From contig CAZVCG010000055.1 of assembly GCA_964626265.1 (NCBI GenBank), positions 1 through 8,100 of the forward strand: a stretch of DNA of 8,100 bases, in the 5' to 3' direction. The first letter of the stretch is position 1. Each line of letters starts with the position of its first letter. The notes under the pieces were generated by a model. That model saw only the letters and a list, made by a program, of their open reading frames with translations, did not search any database and had not been told where the DNA came from. The position numbers and the translations under genes were made by a program. This document shows positions 1 through 5,987 of this stretch, one piece after another. This stretch comes from CAZVCG01 sp964626265 (GTDB taxonomy: Bacteria; Pseudomonadota; Alphaproteobacteria; UBA9219).

Positions 1-48
1 ATTCCCTTGAATCATCAATCGCTTAACGCTAGGTTAATTGGGTCTGGA

Positions 49-90
49 CCCTAAATCTTGATCCCTTACCCCTGAACCCTAACCCCTTAT
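49..90 (+). repeat. Phased heptanucleotide array upstream of the glycosyltransferase
   Basis: Six seven-base units run without a gap to two bases before the ATG at 93: CCCTAAA (49-55), TCTTGAT (56-62), CCCTTAC (63-69), CCCTGAA (70-76), CCCTAAC (77-83) and CCCTTAT (84-90). The shared pattern is roughly YCCTNAN. The pyrimidine-rich array occupies the place where a ribosome binding site should be, and no GGAG-like sequence is seen. Related arrays precede the DUF2066 gene and purM in the same orientation relative to each gene. The repeat is directly visible; any role in expression is inference. Positions 1-48 show nothing recognisable. Confidence 0.75.
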
Positions 91-92
91 TC

Positions 93-1214
93 ATGCGCAT
101 CCTCCACATCATGGCTGGCCGGGGCCTCGGCGGCGCCGAAACCTACTCCACCGACATCATGCTCAGCCTTCACGAACAAGGCGTGGATCAGTGTGTTGTG
201 ATGGCCGAAGACGCATCGCGCTATCAGGAAATCGTAGCCGCTGGCATCCGTACCGCGCCGGAAGTGTTGGGATGTTCAAGGTACGGAAAGAATAACCCTC
301 CCCTTGCGGGAGGGTCGAAATCGCAAGGCGATTTCGGGGAGGGGTTGATTGGTTTACTTACGGCACATTCACGCTTCCTCCAACGCCGCGCCTTACGTCG
401 CGTCATAGAACGCGAAAAGCCCGACATCGTGCATTGCTGGATGCGACGCGCGGCGTCCTTAATGCCGGATTGGAACAAAGAACGCACCATCGGCTGGTTC
501 GGCGGCTATTACAAGCCAAAGCATTTCAGGCGTTGCGGCCATTTCGTTGGCGTGACGCAGGATATCGTCGAGCACCAGATCAAGAACGGCGTGCCGCGCG
601 AACGCGCGCATTTCGTGCCGACGTTCCCCGACGTGAAAGACGAAGCCGCCATCGACCGCGCTACGTTAAATACGTCAAAAGAGGCGTTCGTCGTGCTCGC
701 TCTTTCGCGCCTGCATCCGAAAAAAGGCCTCGATACGCTGATGATGGCCGCGCATAAATTGCCGGATGTCGTGCTATGGCTGGCGGGCGAGGGGCCTTTG
801 AAAAAAGACCTCGAAAAACTGGCGCAAAAACTCGGTATTGCCGATCGTGTGCGTTTCCTCGGCTGGCGCACGGATCGAGGCGCGCTGCTCCGCGCGGCCA
901 ACGTCTGCGCATTGCCTTCGCGCTACGAGCCTTTCGGCACCGTTATTCTTGAGGCTTGGGCGGCAGGAACGCCCTTCATCGCTTGCAAAAGCGCGGGGCC
1001 AAAAGCCACCGTAGCCGATGGACGCAATGGTCTGTTGGTGGACATCGACGATCATGATGGTTTAGCCAAGGCCATCGCGCGCATCCGCGATGATGTCGAA
1101 CTCCGCCGCCGCCTCGTCGCCGAAGGCTACGCCACCTACATCGGCACCTACACCCGCGATGCGGTGACGAAAAGGATGATCGGGCTGTATGAGGGGATAT
1201 TAAGGTATAAGTGA
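93..1214 (+). CDS. Glycosyltransferase family 4 (GT-B fold), probably LPS or cell-surface polysaccharide
   Basis: A 373-residue cytoplasmic or membrane-associated sugar transferase expected to move a nucleotide-activated sugar onto a lipid-linked or polysaccharide acceptor. The N-terminal Rossmann half opens with RILHIMAGRGLGGAETY (2-18), the glycine-rich acceptor-side loop of GT4 enzymes. PDIVHCWMRRA (110-120) is another family-like stretch. The C-terminal donor-binding domain contains ALSRLHPKKGLDTL (203-216), LAGEGPL (230-236) and the EX7E motif E279-E287 within EPFGTVILEAWAAGTP. The ATG at 93 begins exactly at the expected N terminus, but no Shine-Dalgarno sequence precedes it; a heptanucleotide array does. 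Residues about 61-90 do not look like the family and match an inserted palindromic element (294-346). The gene stands alone and converges on purA. Acceptor and sugar cannot be told from sequence. A substrate outside LPS is possible. Confidence 0.88.
   Translation: MRILHIMAGRGLGGAETYSTDIMLSLHEQGVDQCVVMAEDASRYQEIVAAGIRTAPEVLGCSRYGKNNPPLAGGSKSQGDFGEGLIGLLTAHSRFLQRRALRRVIEREKPDIVHCWMRRAASLMPDWNKERTIGWFGGYYKPKHFRRCGHFVGVTQDIVEHQIKNGVPRERAHFVPTFPDVKDEAAIDRATLNTSKEAFVVLALSRLHPKKGLDTLMMAAHKLPDVVLWLAGEGPLKKDLEKLAQKLGIADRVRFLGWRTDRGALLRAANVCALPSRYEPFGTVILEAWAAGTPFIACKSAGPKATVADGRNGLLVDIDDHDGLAKAIARIRDDVELRRRLVAEGYATYIGTYTRDAVTKRMIGLYEGILRYK
294..346 (+). repeat. Intragenic palindromic element within the glycosyltransferase gene
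   Basis: Two adjacent hairpins lie inside the reading frame. The first pairs CCCTCCC (296-302) with GGGAGGG (308-314). The second pairs CGAAATCGC (316-324) with GCGATTTCG (328-336), a perfect nine-base stem with a three-base loop. The outer ends AACCCTCCCC (294-303) and GGGGAGGGGTT (336-346) can also pair, giving a cloverleaf-like fold. It encodes about residues 68-85 (rich in N, P, G and S), which disagree with GT4 sequences. Its head hairpin resembles that in hdaA (3407-3427). This looks like a dispersed palindromic repeat inserted without breaking the frame; insertion boundaries are estimated. Confidence 0.75.
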
Positions 1215-1216
1215 GC

Positions 1217-1257
1217 AGGGAACAACATTCAGAGGTAAAGGTATTCCTTGTTCCTGA
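1217..1257. terminator. Weak inverted repeat between convergent genes
   Basis: GGAACAA (1219-1225) pairs with TTGTTCC (1248-1254). CA/TG pairs extend the stem past one bulged G, and the loop is about 22 bases. It fills the 46-base gap between the glycosyltransferase stop and the purA stop, where a bidirectional terminator would be expected. There is no proper T-run on either side and the loop is long, so the call is weak. Confidence 0.3.
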
Positions 1258-1260
1258 CCT

Positions 1261-2553
1261 TTAATCCGCAAACGGATCGCGCACCACAATCGTATCATCC
1301 CGCTCAGGGCTGGTGGAGAGCAACGTCACCGGCGCTTCGGTCAGCTCTTCCAAACGCCGCACGTATTTGATCGCTTGCGCGGGCAACTGGGCCCACGTGC
1401 GCGCACCGTTGGTGCTTTCGCTCCAGCCTTCCATGACTTCGTAAACCGGCTCCACCGCCGCTTGCGCCAGCGGATTGGCGGGCAGGTGGTCGATGATCTT
1501 GCCGTTCAGTTTATACCCCGTGCAGATTTTGAGTTCCTTCAACCCATCCAGCACGTCGAGCTTCGTCAGCGCGATGCCGTCGATGCCGCTTACCTTCACC
1601 GTCTGGCGCACCAAAACCGCGTCGAACCAGCCGCAGCGGCGTTTGCGCCCCGTCACCGTGCCGAACTCCTTGCCTACTGTGCCCAAACGCTCGCCGATCT
1701 CGCCCGTGTCCTCAGTGGGGAAGGGGCCTGCGCCAACGCGCGTCGTGTAAGCCTTGGCAATGCCCAAAATGCGGCCCAAAACTTTCGGCCCTACGCCCGA
1801 ACCCGCCGCCGCTTGTCCTGCCGCCGTGTTGCTCGATGTGACGAACGGATATGTGCCGTGATCGATGTCGAGCATCGCGCCTTGCGCGCCCTCGAACAGC
1901 ATCAGTGAGCCATCCTTGCGTTCTTTTTCCAGCCGTTGCCACACCACCGCCGAAAACGGCAATAAGCGCGGAGCAATCGCCATCAAATCGTTATAAAGTT
2001 TTTCGCCGTCAATTTCCTCGGCGTTCAGGCCGCGCAACAATGCGTTGTGATGCACCAAAAGGCGGTCGATCTTCGCGCGCAGCAAATCGGGTTCCGCCAA
2101 ATCGCAAAGACGAATGGCGCGGCGCGCCACCTTGTCTTCATAGGCCGGGCCGATGCCGCGTCCCGTCGTGCCGATCTTGCTGGGGCCGCTGGCTTCCTCG
2201 CGCGCGCGGTCCACCGCGCCGTGCATAGGCAGAATGAGCGTGCAATTTTCTGCGACGATGAGATTATCGGGCGTGACCTTCACGCCCTTTTCGGCGATGG
2301 CGTCGATCTCTTTCAGCAAAGCCCATGGATCGACGACGACGCCGTTGCCGATCACCGACAACTTGCCGGAACGCACAATTCCTGATGGAAGCAGGTTTAA
2401 TTTATACGTCACGCCGTTGATGACCAGCGTGTGGCCGGCATTATGTCCGCCTTGAAACCTGATAACCACATCGGCGCGGCTTGAAAGCCAATCGACGACC
2501 TTGCCCTTACCTTCGTCGCCCCACTGGGCGCCGACGACCACAACGTTTTTCAT
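1261..2553 (-). CDS. purA: Adenylosuccinate synthetase
   Basis: Cytoplasmic homodimeric enzyme that joins IMP and aspartate at the expense of GTP to form adenylosuccinate, the first committed step from IMP to AMP. The 430-residue length is the usual family size. Visible signatures are the phosphate loop GDEGKGK (12-18) with catalytic D13, GGHNAGHT (35-42) with catalytic H41, TGRGIGP (130-136) in the IMP-binding region, TTRVGAGPFPTE (270-281), TGRKRRCGWFD (301-311), and TKLD (330-333), which recognises guanine. The ATG at 2553 is chosen because MKNVVVVGAQWGDEGKGK is the standard family N terminus; an in-frame ATG 17 codons upstream adds unrelated residues. A short GGGG (2561-2564) is a plausible ribosome binding site, but it lies in a hairpin that may regulate expression. 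The gene converges with the glycosyltransferase and follows hdaA after a 260-base spacer, so it probably has its own promoter. Confidence 0.98.
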   Translation of the reverse strand: MKNVVVVGAQWGDEGKGKVVDWLSSRADVVIRFQGGHNAGHTLVINGVTYKLNLLPSGIVRSGKLSVIGNGVVVDPWALLKEIDAIAEKGVKVTPDNLIVAENCTLILPMHGAVDRAREEASGPSKIGTTGRGIGPAYEDKVARRAIRLCDLAEPDLLRAKIDRLLVHHNALLRGLNAEEIDGEKLYNDLMAIAPRLLPFSAVVWQRLEKERKDGSLMLFEGAQGAMLDIDHGTYPFVTSSNTAAGQAAAGSGVGPKVLGRILGIAKAYTTRVGAGPFPTEDTGEIGERLGTVGKEFGTVTGRKRRCGWFDAVLVRQTVKVSGIDGIALTKLDVLDGLKELKICTGYKLNGKIIDHLPANPLAQAAVEPVYEVMEGWSESTNGARTWAQLPAQAIKYVRRLEELTEAPVTLLSTSPERDDTIVVRDPFAD

Positions 2554-2560
2554 GGAAAAA

Positions 2561-2583
2561 CCCCGATTTGTGATGTACGGGGC
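2561..2583 (-). promoter_or_regulatory. Hairpin plus T5 directly before the purA start
   Basis: On the minus strand CCCCG (2582-2578) can pair with CGGGG (2565-2561), with a 12-base loop; TTTTT (2560-2556), CC and the purA ATG follow. The stem would hide the GGGG that is the only ribosome-binding candidate, and the stem followed by five Ts also looks like an intrinsic terminator. Upstream, GGGGC (2602-2598) could pair with GCCCC (2583-2579) as a competing stem. The pairings are visible; an attenuation or translational control role is inference and depends on where transcription starts. Confidence 0.35.
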
Positions 2584-2612
2584 ATATAAGCACCGAAGCC
2601 CCAAGGGGTAAA
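2584..2612 (-). promoter_or_regulatory. Possible purA promoter
   Basis: On the minus strand TTTACC (2612-2607) and TATATG (2588-2583) or TTATAT (2589-2584) are spaced 18 or 17 bases apart, in the manner of a sigma-70-type promoter. Matches to consensus are only partial. Transcription would begin near 2577, leaving a leader of about 24 bases before the purA ATG, which would exclude most of the upstream alternative stems. Confidence 0.28.
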
Positions 2613-2623
2613 GTGACCTGAAA

Positions 2624-2636
2624 GCCGATTATCGGC
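2624..2636. promoter_or_regulatory. Short perfect dyad GCCGATTATCGGC
   Basis: Six-base arms surround a single central T. It sits about 12 bases upstream of the possible purA -35 element, a position suited to a regulator-binding site. No known operator is recognised, and such a short dyad could occur by chance. Confidence 0.25.
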
Positions 2637-2665
2637 GATGTGGACGCAATAAAAAAACAAGCGTT

Positions 2666-2700
2666 CAAAAAGCCGTAAAAAACCGCTTTTCGGCTCTCTT
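2666..2700. terminator. Terminator-like hairpin downstream of hdaA
   Basis: AGCCG (2671-2675) pairs with CGGCT (2691-2695) around a 15-base loop. Read on the minus strand, the stem ends in a T-run (2671-2667), fitting termination of the DUF2066-perM-hdaA transcript before purA. Read on the plus strand it is followed by TCTCTTTT. The 8-base arms GCGTTCAA (2661-2668) and TTGAACGC (2726-2733) flank the hairpin. A perfect 10-base palindrome, TTAACGTTAA, lies at 2711-2720. The rest of the 2554-2813 spacer shows no gene. Confidence 0.45.
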
Positions 2701-2813
2701 TTAAGGCCCTTTAACGTTAATGGCGTTGAACGCATAGATTGAGGCGGAGTTGGAGTTCGAGGCAATAACATATTGAAATTCGAAAGAAAAACCAAACAAA
2801 CTCAACGGATTTC

Positions 2814-3707
2814 TCAAGAAGTTTCCGTTTTATGAAACGTTTGCGTCATGCTGTAGTCCGGGGGAGCACGATCCGCGAGTTTAAACGTTTGCTGCGCGAA
2901 CGGCACAGTGATTTTGCGTTTTTGCTCCAGCGCTTTTTGATCCAGCGCCGTGACCGCCTCACGGATCGCCACGCCGGTTCGCTCTAATCGCGGCGCGAGA
3001 TAATCGATCACGTCCGGCTCCACCATCAGTTGCCGGTCGCTGAACTGCTTCATCAACATCCCGCGCATCAACTCGTCGTCCGGCTCATGGATTTCCGCCA
3101 CGGCACAGCTATTCAATCGCGATAAGATGTCTTTCAGCCCCAGTCCCCACGCCGCAGGCGGCGTCATGGCCGTGAGTAGTAACGGCACGTCTGCAGCCTT
3201 TGTCGCGTTGTAAAGATGTTGAAGCCATTCTTCGTGTTCTATATTTCCGGCGATCTTGTCCGCGCCGTCGATAGCGAGGGCTCGAACTAACCGAGAGCAC
3301 GGAGTAGCCCCCTTCCCCTCGCGGGGAGGGATGGGGAGGGGGGGGAACGACTGGGGACTGTTTTGCGCAATCGACTCTTTGCCAAGCGGATATCCCCCCC
3401 ACCTAACCTCCCCCGCAAGGGGGGAGGGACAGCATTGCGCTTCGTGTGCATTTCCGCCTAAAATTTCAGAAAGAACATCCTCGCCGATTTCAAGTTGCCG
3501 CGCTTTATGCTTGTCGCACCAAGCCGTCAGCAAATGCGTTTTGCCGCAGCCGTGCGGGCCGTAAAGGATCAGGCAATGGCTCGGCCAGGATGAGGTCGCG
3601 AGCTTTAAAAGCCACGTTGCGGCTTCGCGGTTGCTGGCCGTCACCATAAAATCTTCGGCCAGCATCGCCTCGCGCTGGGGCAGCGGTAAATGATACTGAA
3701 GGCTCAT
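2814..3707 (-). CDS. hdaA: HdaA/DnaA-homologue replication regulator, with an in-frame palindromic-element insertion
   Basis: DnaA-like AAA+ protein expected to work with the DNA-bound sliding clamp to stimulate ATP hydrolysis by DnaA and so prevent over-initiation. The N terminus QYHLPLP (4-10) resembles the clamp-binding motif of Hda proteins. Next come the Walker A loop GPHGCGKT (50-57), Walker B ALAIDGAD (143-150; D147, with G where a second acidic or polar residue is common), a sensor-1 region LLLTAMTPPAAW (176-187), the box VII DILSRL (193-198) with candidate arginine finger R197, and a C-terminal helical lid TGVAIREAVTALDQKAL (244-260). There is no DnaA DNA-binding domain, as expected. 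At 297 residues it is about 50-60 longer than typical alphaproteobacterial homologues. The excess is a proline/glycine-rich block at about residues 93-135, between the second core strand and Walker B, encoded by palindromic DNA (3305-3430). The reading frame is intact. The start lies 12 bases after the transporter stop, with no strong ribosome binding site, consistent with translation coupled within the operon. Confidence 0.87.
   Translation of the reverse strand: MSLQYHLPLPQREAMLAEDFMVTASNREAATWLLKLATSSWPSHCLILYGPHGCGKTHLLTAWCDKHKARQLEIGEDVLSEILGGNAHEAQCCPSPLAGEVRWGGYPLGKESIAQNSPQSFPPLPIPPREGKGATPCSRLVRALAIDGADKIAGNIEHEEWLQHLYNATKAADVPLLLTAMTPPAAWGLGLKDILSRLNSCAVAEIHEPDDELMRGMLMKQFSDRQLMVEPDVIDYLAPRLERTGVAIREAVTALDQKALEQKRKITVPFAQQTFKLADRAPPDYSMTQTFHKTETS
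3305..3430. repeat. Pair of oppositely oriented palindromic elements inside hdaA
   Basis: Copy A (about 3394-3429, read on the minus strand) has an 8-base stem CCTCCCCC (3407-3414)/GGGGGAGG (3420-3427) with a GCAAG loop, followed by a TTAGGTGGGGG-type tail. Copy B (about 3308-3345, plus strand) has CCTTCCCC (3311-3318)/GGGGAGGG (3323-3330) with a TCGC loop and a tail ATGGGGAGGGGGG. The copies point toward each other across about 48 bases, like paired REP elements. They encode hdaA residues about 93-135, including the SPLAGEV and IPPREGKG peptides that arise when this repeat type is translated. The same kind of head hairpin is in the glycosyltransferase gene. Confidence 0.8.
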
Positions 3708-3719
3708 GGCGCCGCGCGT

Positions 3720-4799
3720 TCAATCATGATGATAAAAACGACTGTTGCGGTATTGGCGCAGGGCAAAGCGCGCCAATACGCCGATGATCGCCGCCACTGG
3801 CACGGCGATGATAAGGCCGACGAAACCGAACAACGCGCCGCCCGCGAACAATGCGAACAAAATCCACACAGGATGCAAACCCACACGGTCGCCGACCAAT
3901 TTGGGCGTGAGCACATAACCTTCCAGTGTTTGCCCGATCACAAACACCAGAACGACCCAGCCGAGATCCATGTAATTGTCGAACTGGATGAAGCCGAGAA
4001 TGAGGCTGGTCACCAGCACGAACGTCGAGCCGACATAGGGCACGAACGATAGCAGTCCTCCAATGATGCCGATGGCCACGCCGTATTTCAGGCCCGTGAG
4101 CGACAGCCCGATGCTGTACACCGCGCCGAGGCACAGGCACACGAGCGCCTGCCCGCGCAGAAAGCCGGAAAGTGCGCGGTCGATGTCTTTCAATATCTGG
4201 CGAATGTCCATGTGGTACTTGCGCGGCAAATAGGTGTCGATGGCGCGCGTGACGAGGGGCCAGTCGCGCAACAGATAGAAAGCTACCACGGGCGTGATGA
4301 TGGCGAGAGCGAAAAGATTGAACAGGGCCGCGCCTTCGCTGATGATTTCCTTGACGATTTTGCCTGCCCACGTCGTCGCGCTTCCGGCCAGTTGCCCGGC
4401 GGCGTCCTGCAGCCGCGCGATATCCTCAGGCGACAGGCGCTCCGTCCATTGCTCGATCCATGGTATGACGTGCTCGCGGATTTTATCGACGATGCCCGGC
4501 AAGGTCCCAATCAACGCCACGATTTGGCTTTGCAGCAGCGGCACGATCAGCACAAGGAGCAAAACGACAAGGAGAACGAATGAAAGCAAAACGCCAAACG
4601 TGCCGAGCCACCGGGGCACTTTATGCTTCGTGAGCGAGTCGACGACGGGATTCAGGAAATAGGCGATCACCATCGCCATGACGAACGGCAGCAACATGGG
4701 CCTCAGCAGCCATACGATGCCGAAAAAGACGGCGAACGCCGAGGCCCAGTATAAGCCATGCGGCAGGTGATGCCTGGCGGTGTCTTTTTTCGCTGTCAT
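3720..4799 (-). CDS. AI-2E family (PerM-like) membrane transporter
   Basis: A 359-residue polytopic inner-membrane protein of the PF01594 family, whose members include PerM/YdgG-type exporters and Na+/H+ antiporters; the substrate here is unknown. Hydrophobic segments appear near residues 15-33, 35-51, 66-90, 155-177, 213-236, 238-252, 257-272, 279-292 and 309-342, with a large soluble loop at about 95-150. Family-like stretches are IITPVVAFYLLRDW (167-180), FLRGQALVCLCLGAVYSIGL (213-232), FVPYVGS (252-258), EGYVLTPKLVGDRVGLHPVW (293-312) and the final glycine-rich helix pair. The ATG at 4799 is preferred over one 12 codons upstream: it forms an ATGA overlap with the DUF2066 stop and has GGAG about 10 bases before it. 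Placed between DUF2066 and hdaA in one operon, an arrangement conserved in Alphaproteobacteria (family knowledge), with no evident functional link. Confidence 0.92.
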   Translation of the reverse strand: MTAKKDTARHHLPHGLYWASAFAVFFGIVWLLRPMLLPFVMAMVIAYFLNPVVDSLTKHKVPRWLGTFGVLLSFVLLVVLLLVLIVPLLQSQIVALIGTLPGIVDKIREHVIPWIEQWTERLSPEDIARLQDAAGQLAGSATTWAGKIVKEIISEGAALFNLFALAIITPVVAFYLLRDWPLVTRAIDTYLPRKYHMDIRQILKDIDRALSGFLRGQALVCLCLGAVYSIGLSLTGLKYGVAIGIIGGLLSFVPYVGSTFVLVTSLILGFIQFDNYMDLGWVVLVFVIGQTLEGYVLTPKLVGDRVGLHPVWILFALFAGGALFGFVGLIIAVPVAAIIGVLARFALRQYRNSRFYHHD

Positions 4800-5908
4800 T
4801 GTTCGATGTCTCCATAGCCTTCCCGTAACATCCAAACGTTGGTGCCGGGGGCGAGTTCAAGATGAAGGCTTTTTCCGGCCAACGCGGCCTGAAGTTGCGG
4901 GATGTCGCCGTAAAATTCGAGCTCGATATCGGCCATTCCACGCTTGAGCGCGACAACATTCGTTCGCGCAATGCCGTTAACGCCGTTCAGCTTTGTTTTG
5001 ATGTCATTCCACACGGCCAGCGAGTCGATGGGCACGGACGCCGGCAAATGTCCGAGTGAGCCTTTTGGAGCCGACGCGACTTGCTTCGATGTGCTCTCGA
5101 TGGTCGCGCGCGCCTGTTTGACGCTCTCGGGCATGGCCGCGGTTAAAGCCTTGGCATCGGCGACAGGGGCTAAGTCCATGCTCGCGGTCTCGCTGCTTTT
5201 GCCTTCAATATCATAGCGATGGATGTCGATCTTCACGGGTTGCTTGGGGTCGATTTTATCAGGGTCCGCATTCAGAACCGCTACGATCGCCATACTGGCC
5301 TGATACTTGGCCATGAGGTTACGAAGGGCTTCCGCCTTGCCGCTTACGGCTTCCGCGCCCGAGATCATGGCGATGTCGTTCAAATCGCCCGAAGGCACGA
5401 TGATGGGAACAAGGCCGCCTTTGCCCACGGCGCTTTCCCACGCGGCGCGCCATGGCGTGCGTTCCTCCCAAAGAACGGGACGCGAACCCGTATTCATTAC
5501 GGGAAGAACGACGGCTGGCGTGCTGCGTACATCGGCGATAACCGCGCCGCGCTTGTCGAGAAACGCACGCACGGCGGCGGGTTTAAAGCGCACGGTGAAC
5601 GCGCCGATATATCGCACGGCTGAGCTTTTTTCGTTTTGAACCTCGAACGCTTGAACCATCGCGGCAAGACTGTCGTCGTCGAGCTTTTGCTCGAGCGCGC
5701 TGTCGGCTCCCAATCGGGCCAACAGTTGCCCGAACGCCTGATGTTGGGCTTTCATGACGGCCTGATCACGTGCATGGGCTGCGCTGTCGGCGGTGACGTC
5801 CACGGCCACGTCCGAAACTTGATACAGCGTGGCATCGTCGCCCTCCTGAGCCTGCGCGGGCATGGCAAAGAGCAACAGAACGAGAAAAAAAGGCAAAATA
5901 TGACGCAT
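4796..5908 (-). CDS. DUF2066 domain-containing exported protein
   Basis: A 370-residue protein of unknown function. The N terminus is a clear Sec signal peptide: RH charge, hydrophobic core ILPFFLVLLLFAM (4-16), and an AQA cleavage motif predicted between A20 and Q21. No cysteine follows the cleavage site, so it is probably periplasmic rather than a lipoprotein. The mature start VSDVAVDVTADSAAHARDQA (31-50), followed by a helical AMKAQHQAFGQLLARL-like stretch, is characteristic of DUF2066 (PF09839). The middle holds the strand-rich VVLPVMN and TPWRAAWESAV segments seen in that family, and the C terminus returns to IELEFYGDIPQL. It is the first gene of the operon with the AI-2E transporter and hdaA. 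Its ATG is embedded in a CCCTGAN heptad array and lacks a Shine-Dalgarno sequence. No enzymatic motif is visible. Confidence 0.85.
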   Translation of the reverse strand: MRHILPFFLVLLLFAMPAQAQEGDDATLYQVSDVAVDVTADSAAHARDQAVMKAQHQAFGQLLARLGADSALEQKLDDDSLAAMVQAFEVQNEKSSAVRYIGAFTVRFKPAAVRAFLDKRGAVIADVRSTPAVVLPVMNTGSRPVLWEERTPWRAAWESAVGKGGLVPIIVPSGDLNDIAMISGAEAVSGKAEALRNLMAKYQASMAIVAVLNADPDKIDPKQPVKIDIHRYDIEGKSSETASMDLAPVADAKALTAAMPESVKQARATIESTSKQVASAPKGSLGHLPASVPIDSLAVWNDIKTKLNGVNGIARTNVVALKRGMADIELEFYGDIPQLQAALAGKSLHLELAPGTNVWMLREGYGDIEQ

Positions 5909-5934
5909 GAGGGATCAGGGGTCAGGGGTCGAAG
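5907..5934 (-). repeat. Phased heptanucleotide array at the DUF2066 start
   Basis: Read on the minus strand: CTTCGAC (5934-5928), CCCTGAC (5927-5921), CCCTGAT (5920-5914), CCCTCAT (5913-5907). The last unit contains the A and T of the start codon. No ribosome binding site is present. The array is the counterpart, in the same orientation relative to its gene, of those before the glycosyltransferase and purM. Confidence 0.75.
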
Positions 5935-5970
5935 CCAAGCGGAAGAAGCTTAATAAGCTTGGTCTTTTTT
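5935..5970 (+). promoter_or_regulatory. Hairpin followed by a T-run in the divergent spacer
   Basis: CCAAGC (5935-5940) pairs with GCTTGG (5957-5962), followed by TCTTTTTT (5963-5970). Inside, AAGCTT occurs twice (5946-5951 and 5955-5960) three bases apart. This resembles an intrinsic terminator on the plus strand, but no plus-strand gene ends upstream, so it could be a leader attenuator for purM or simply AT-rich promoter DNA. No convincing -35/-10 pair was found for either divergent gene in 5909-6028. Confidence 0.3.
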
Positions 5971-5987
5971 GGGAATAGTTTTTGTGT

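Noticed and set aside
49..90. Telomere-like CCCTAA repeat or a CRISPR array
   Set aside because: Units vary and are only seven bases without spacers; similar arrays sit at other gene starts in the chromosome, so neither telomere nor CRISPR fits.
1375..1908. 177-residue plus-strand open frame opposite purA
   Set aside because: Antisense shadow of a highly conserved enzyme.
2554..2604. Upstream ATG for purA at 2604
   Set aside because: The extra 17 residues do not belong to the PurA N terminus and would run through the promoter-like region.
3305..3430. Frameshift or pseudogene in hdaA
   Set aside because: The frame is open through the insert and all downstream AAA+ motifs are intact, so this is an in-frame insertion rather than a broken gene.
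3724..4371. 215-residue minus-strand open frame within the transporter gene
   Set aside because: Different frame of the same strand; Arg/His-rich low-complexity product with no hydrophobic segments, while the transporter frame has family motifs.
4800..4835. Upstream ATG for the transporter at 4835
   Set aside because: It would overlap the DUF2066 gene by 40 bases; the ATG at 4799 forms a standard ATGA overlap and has a GGAG at suitable spacing.
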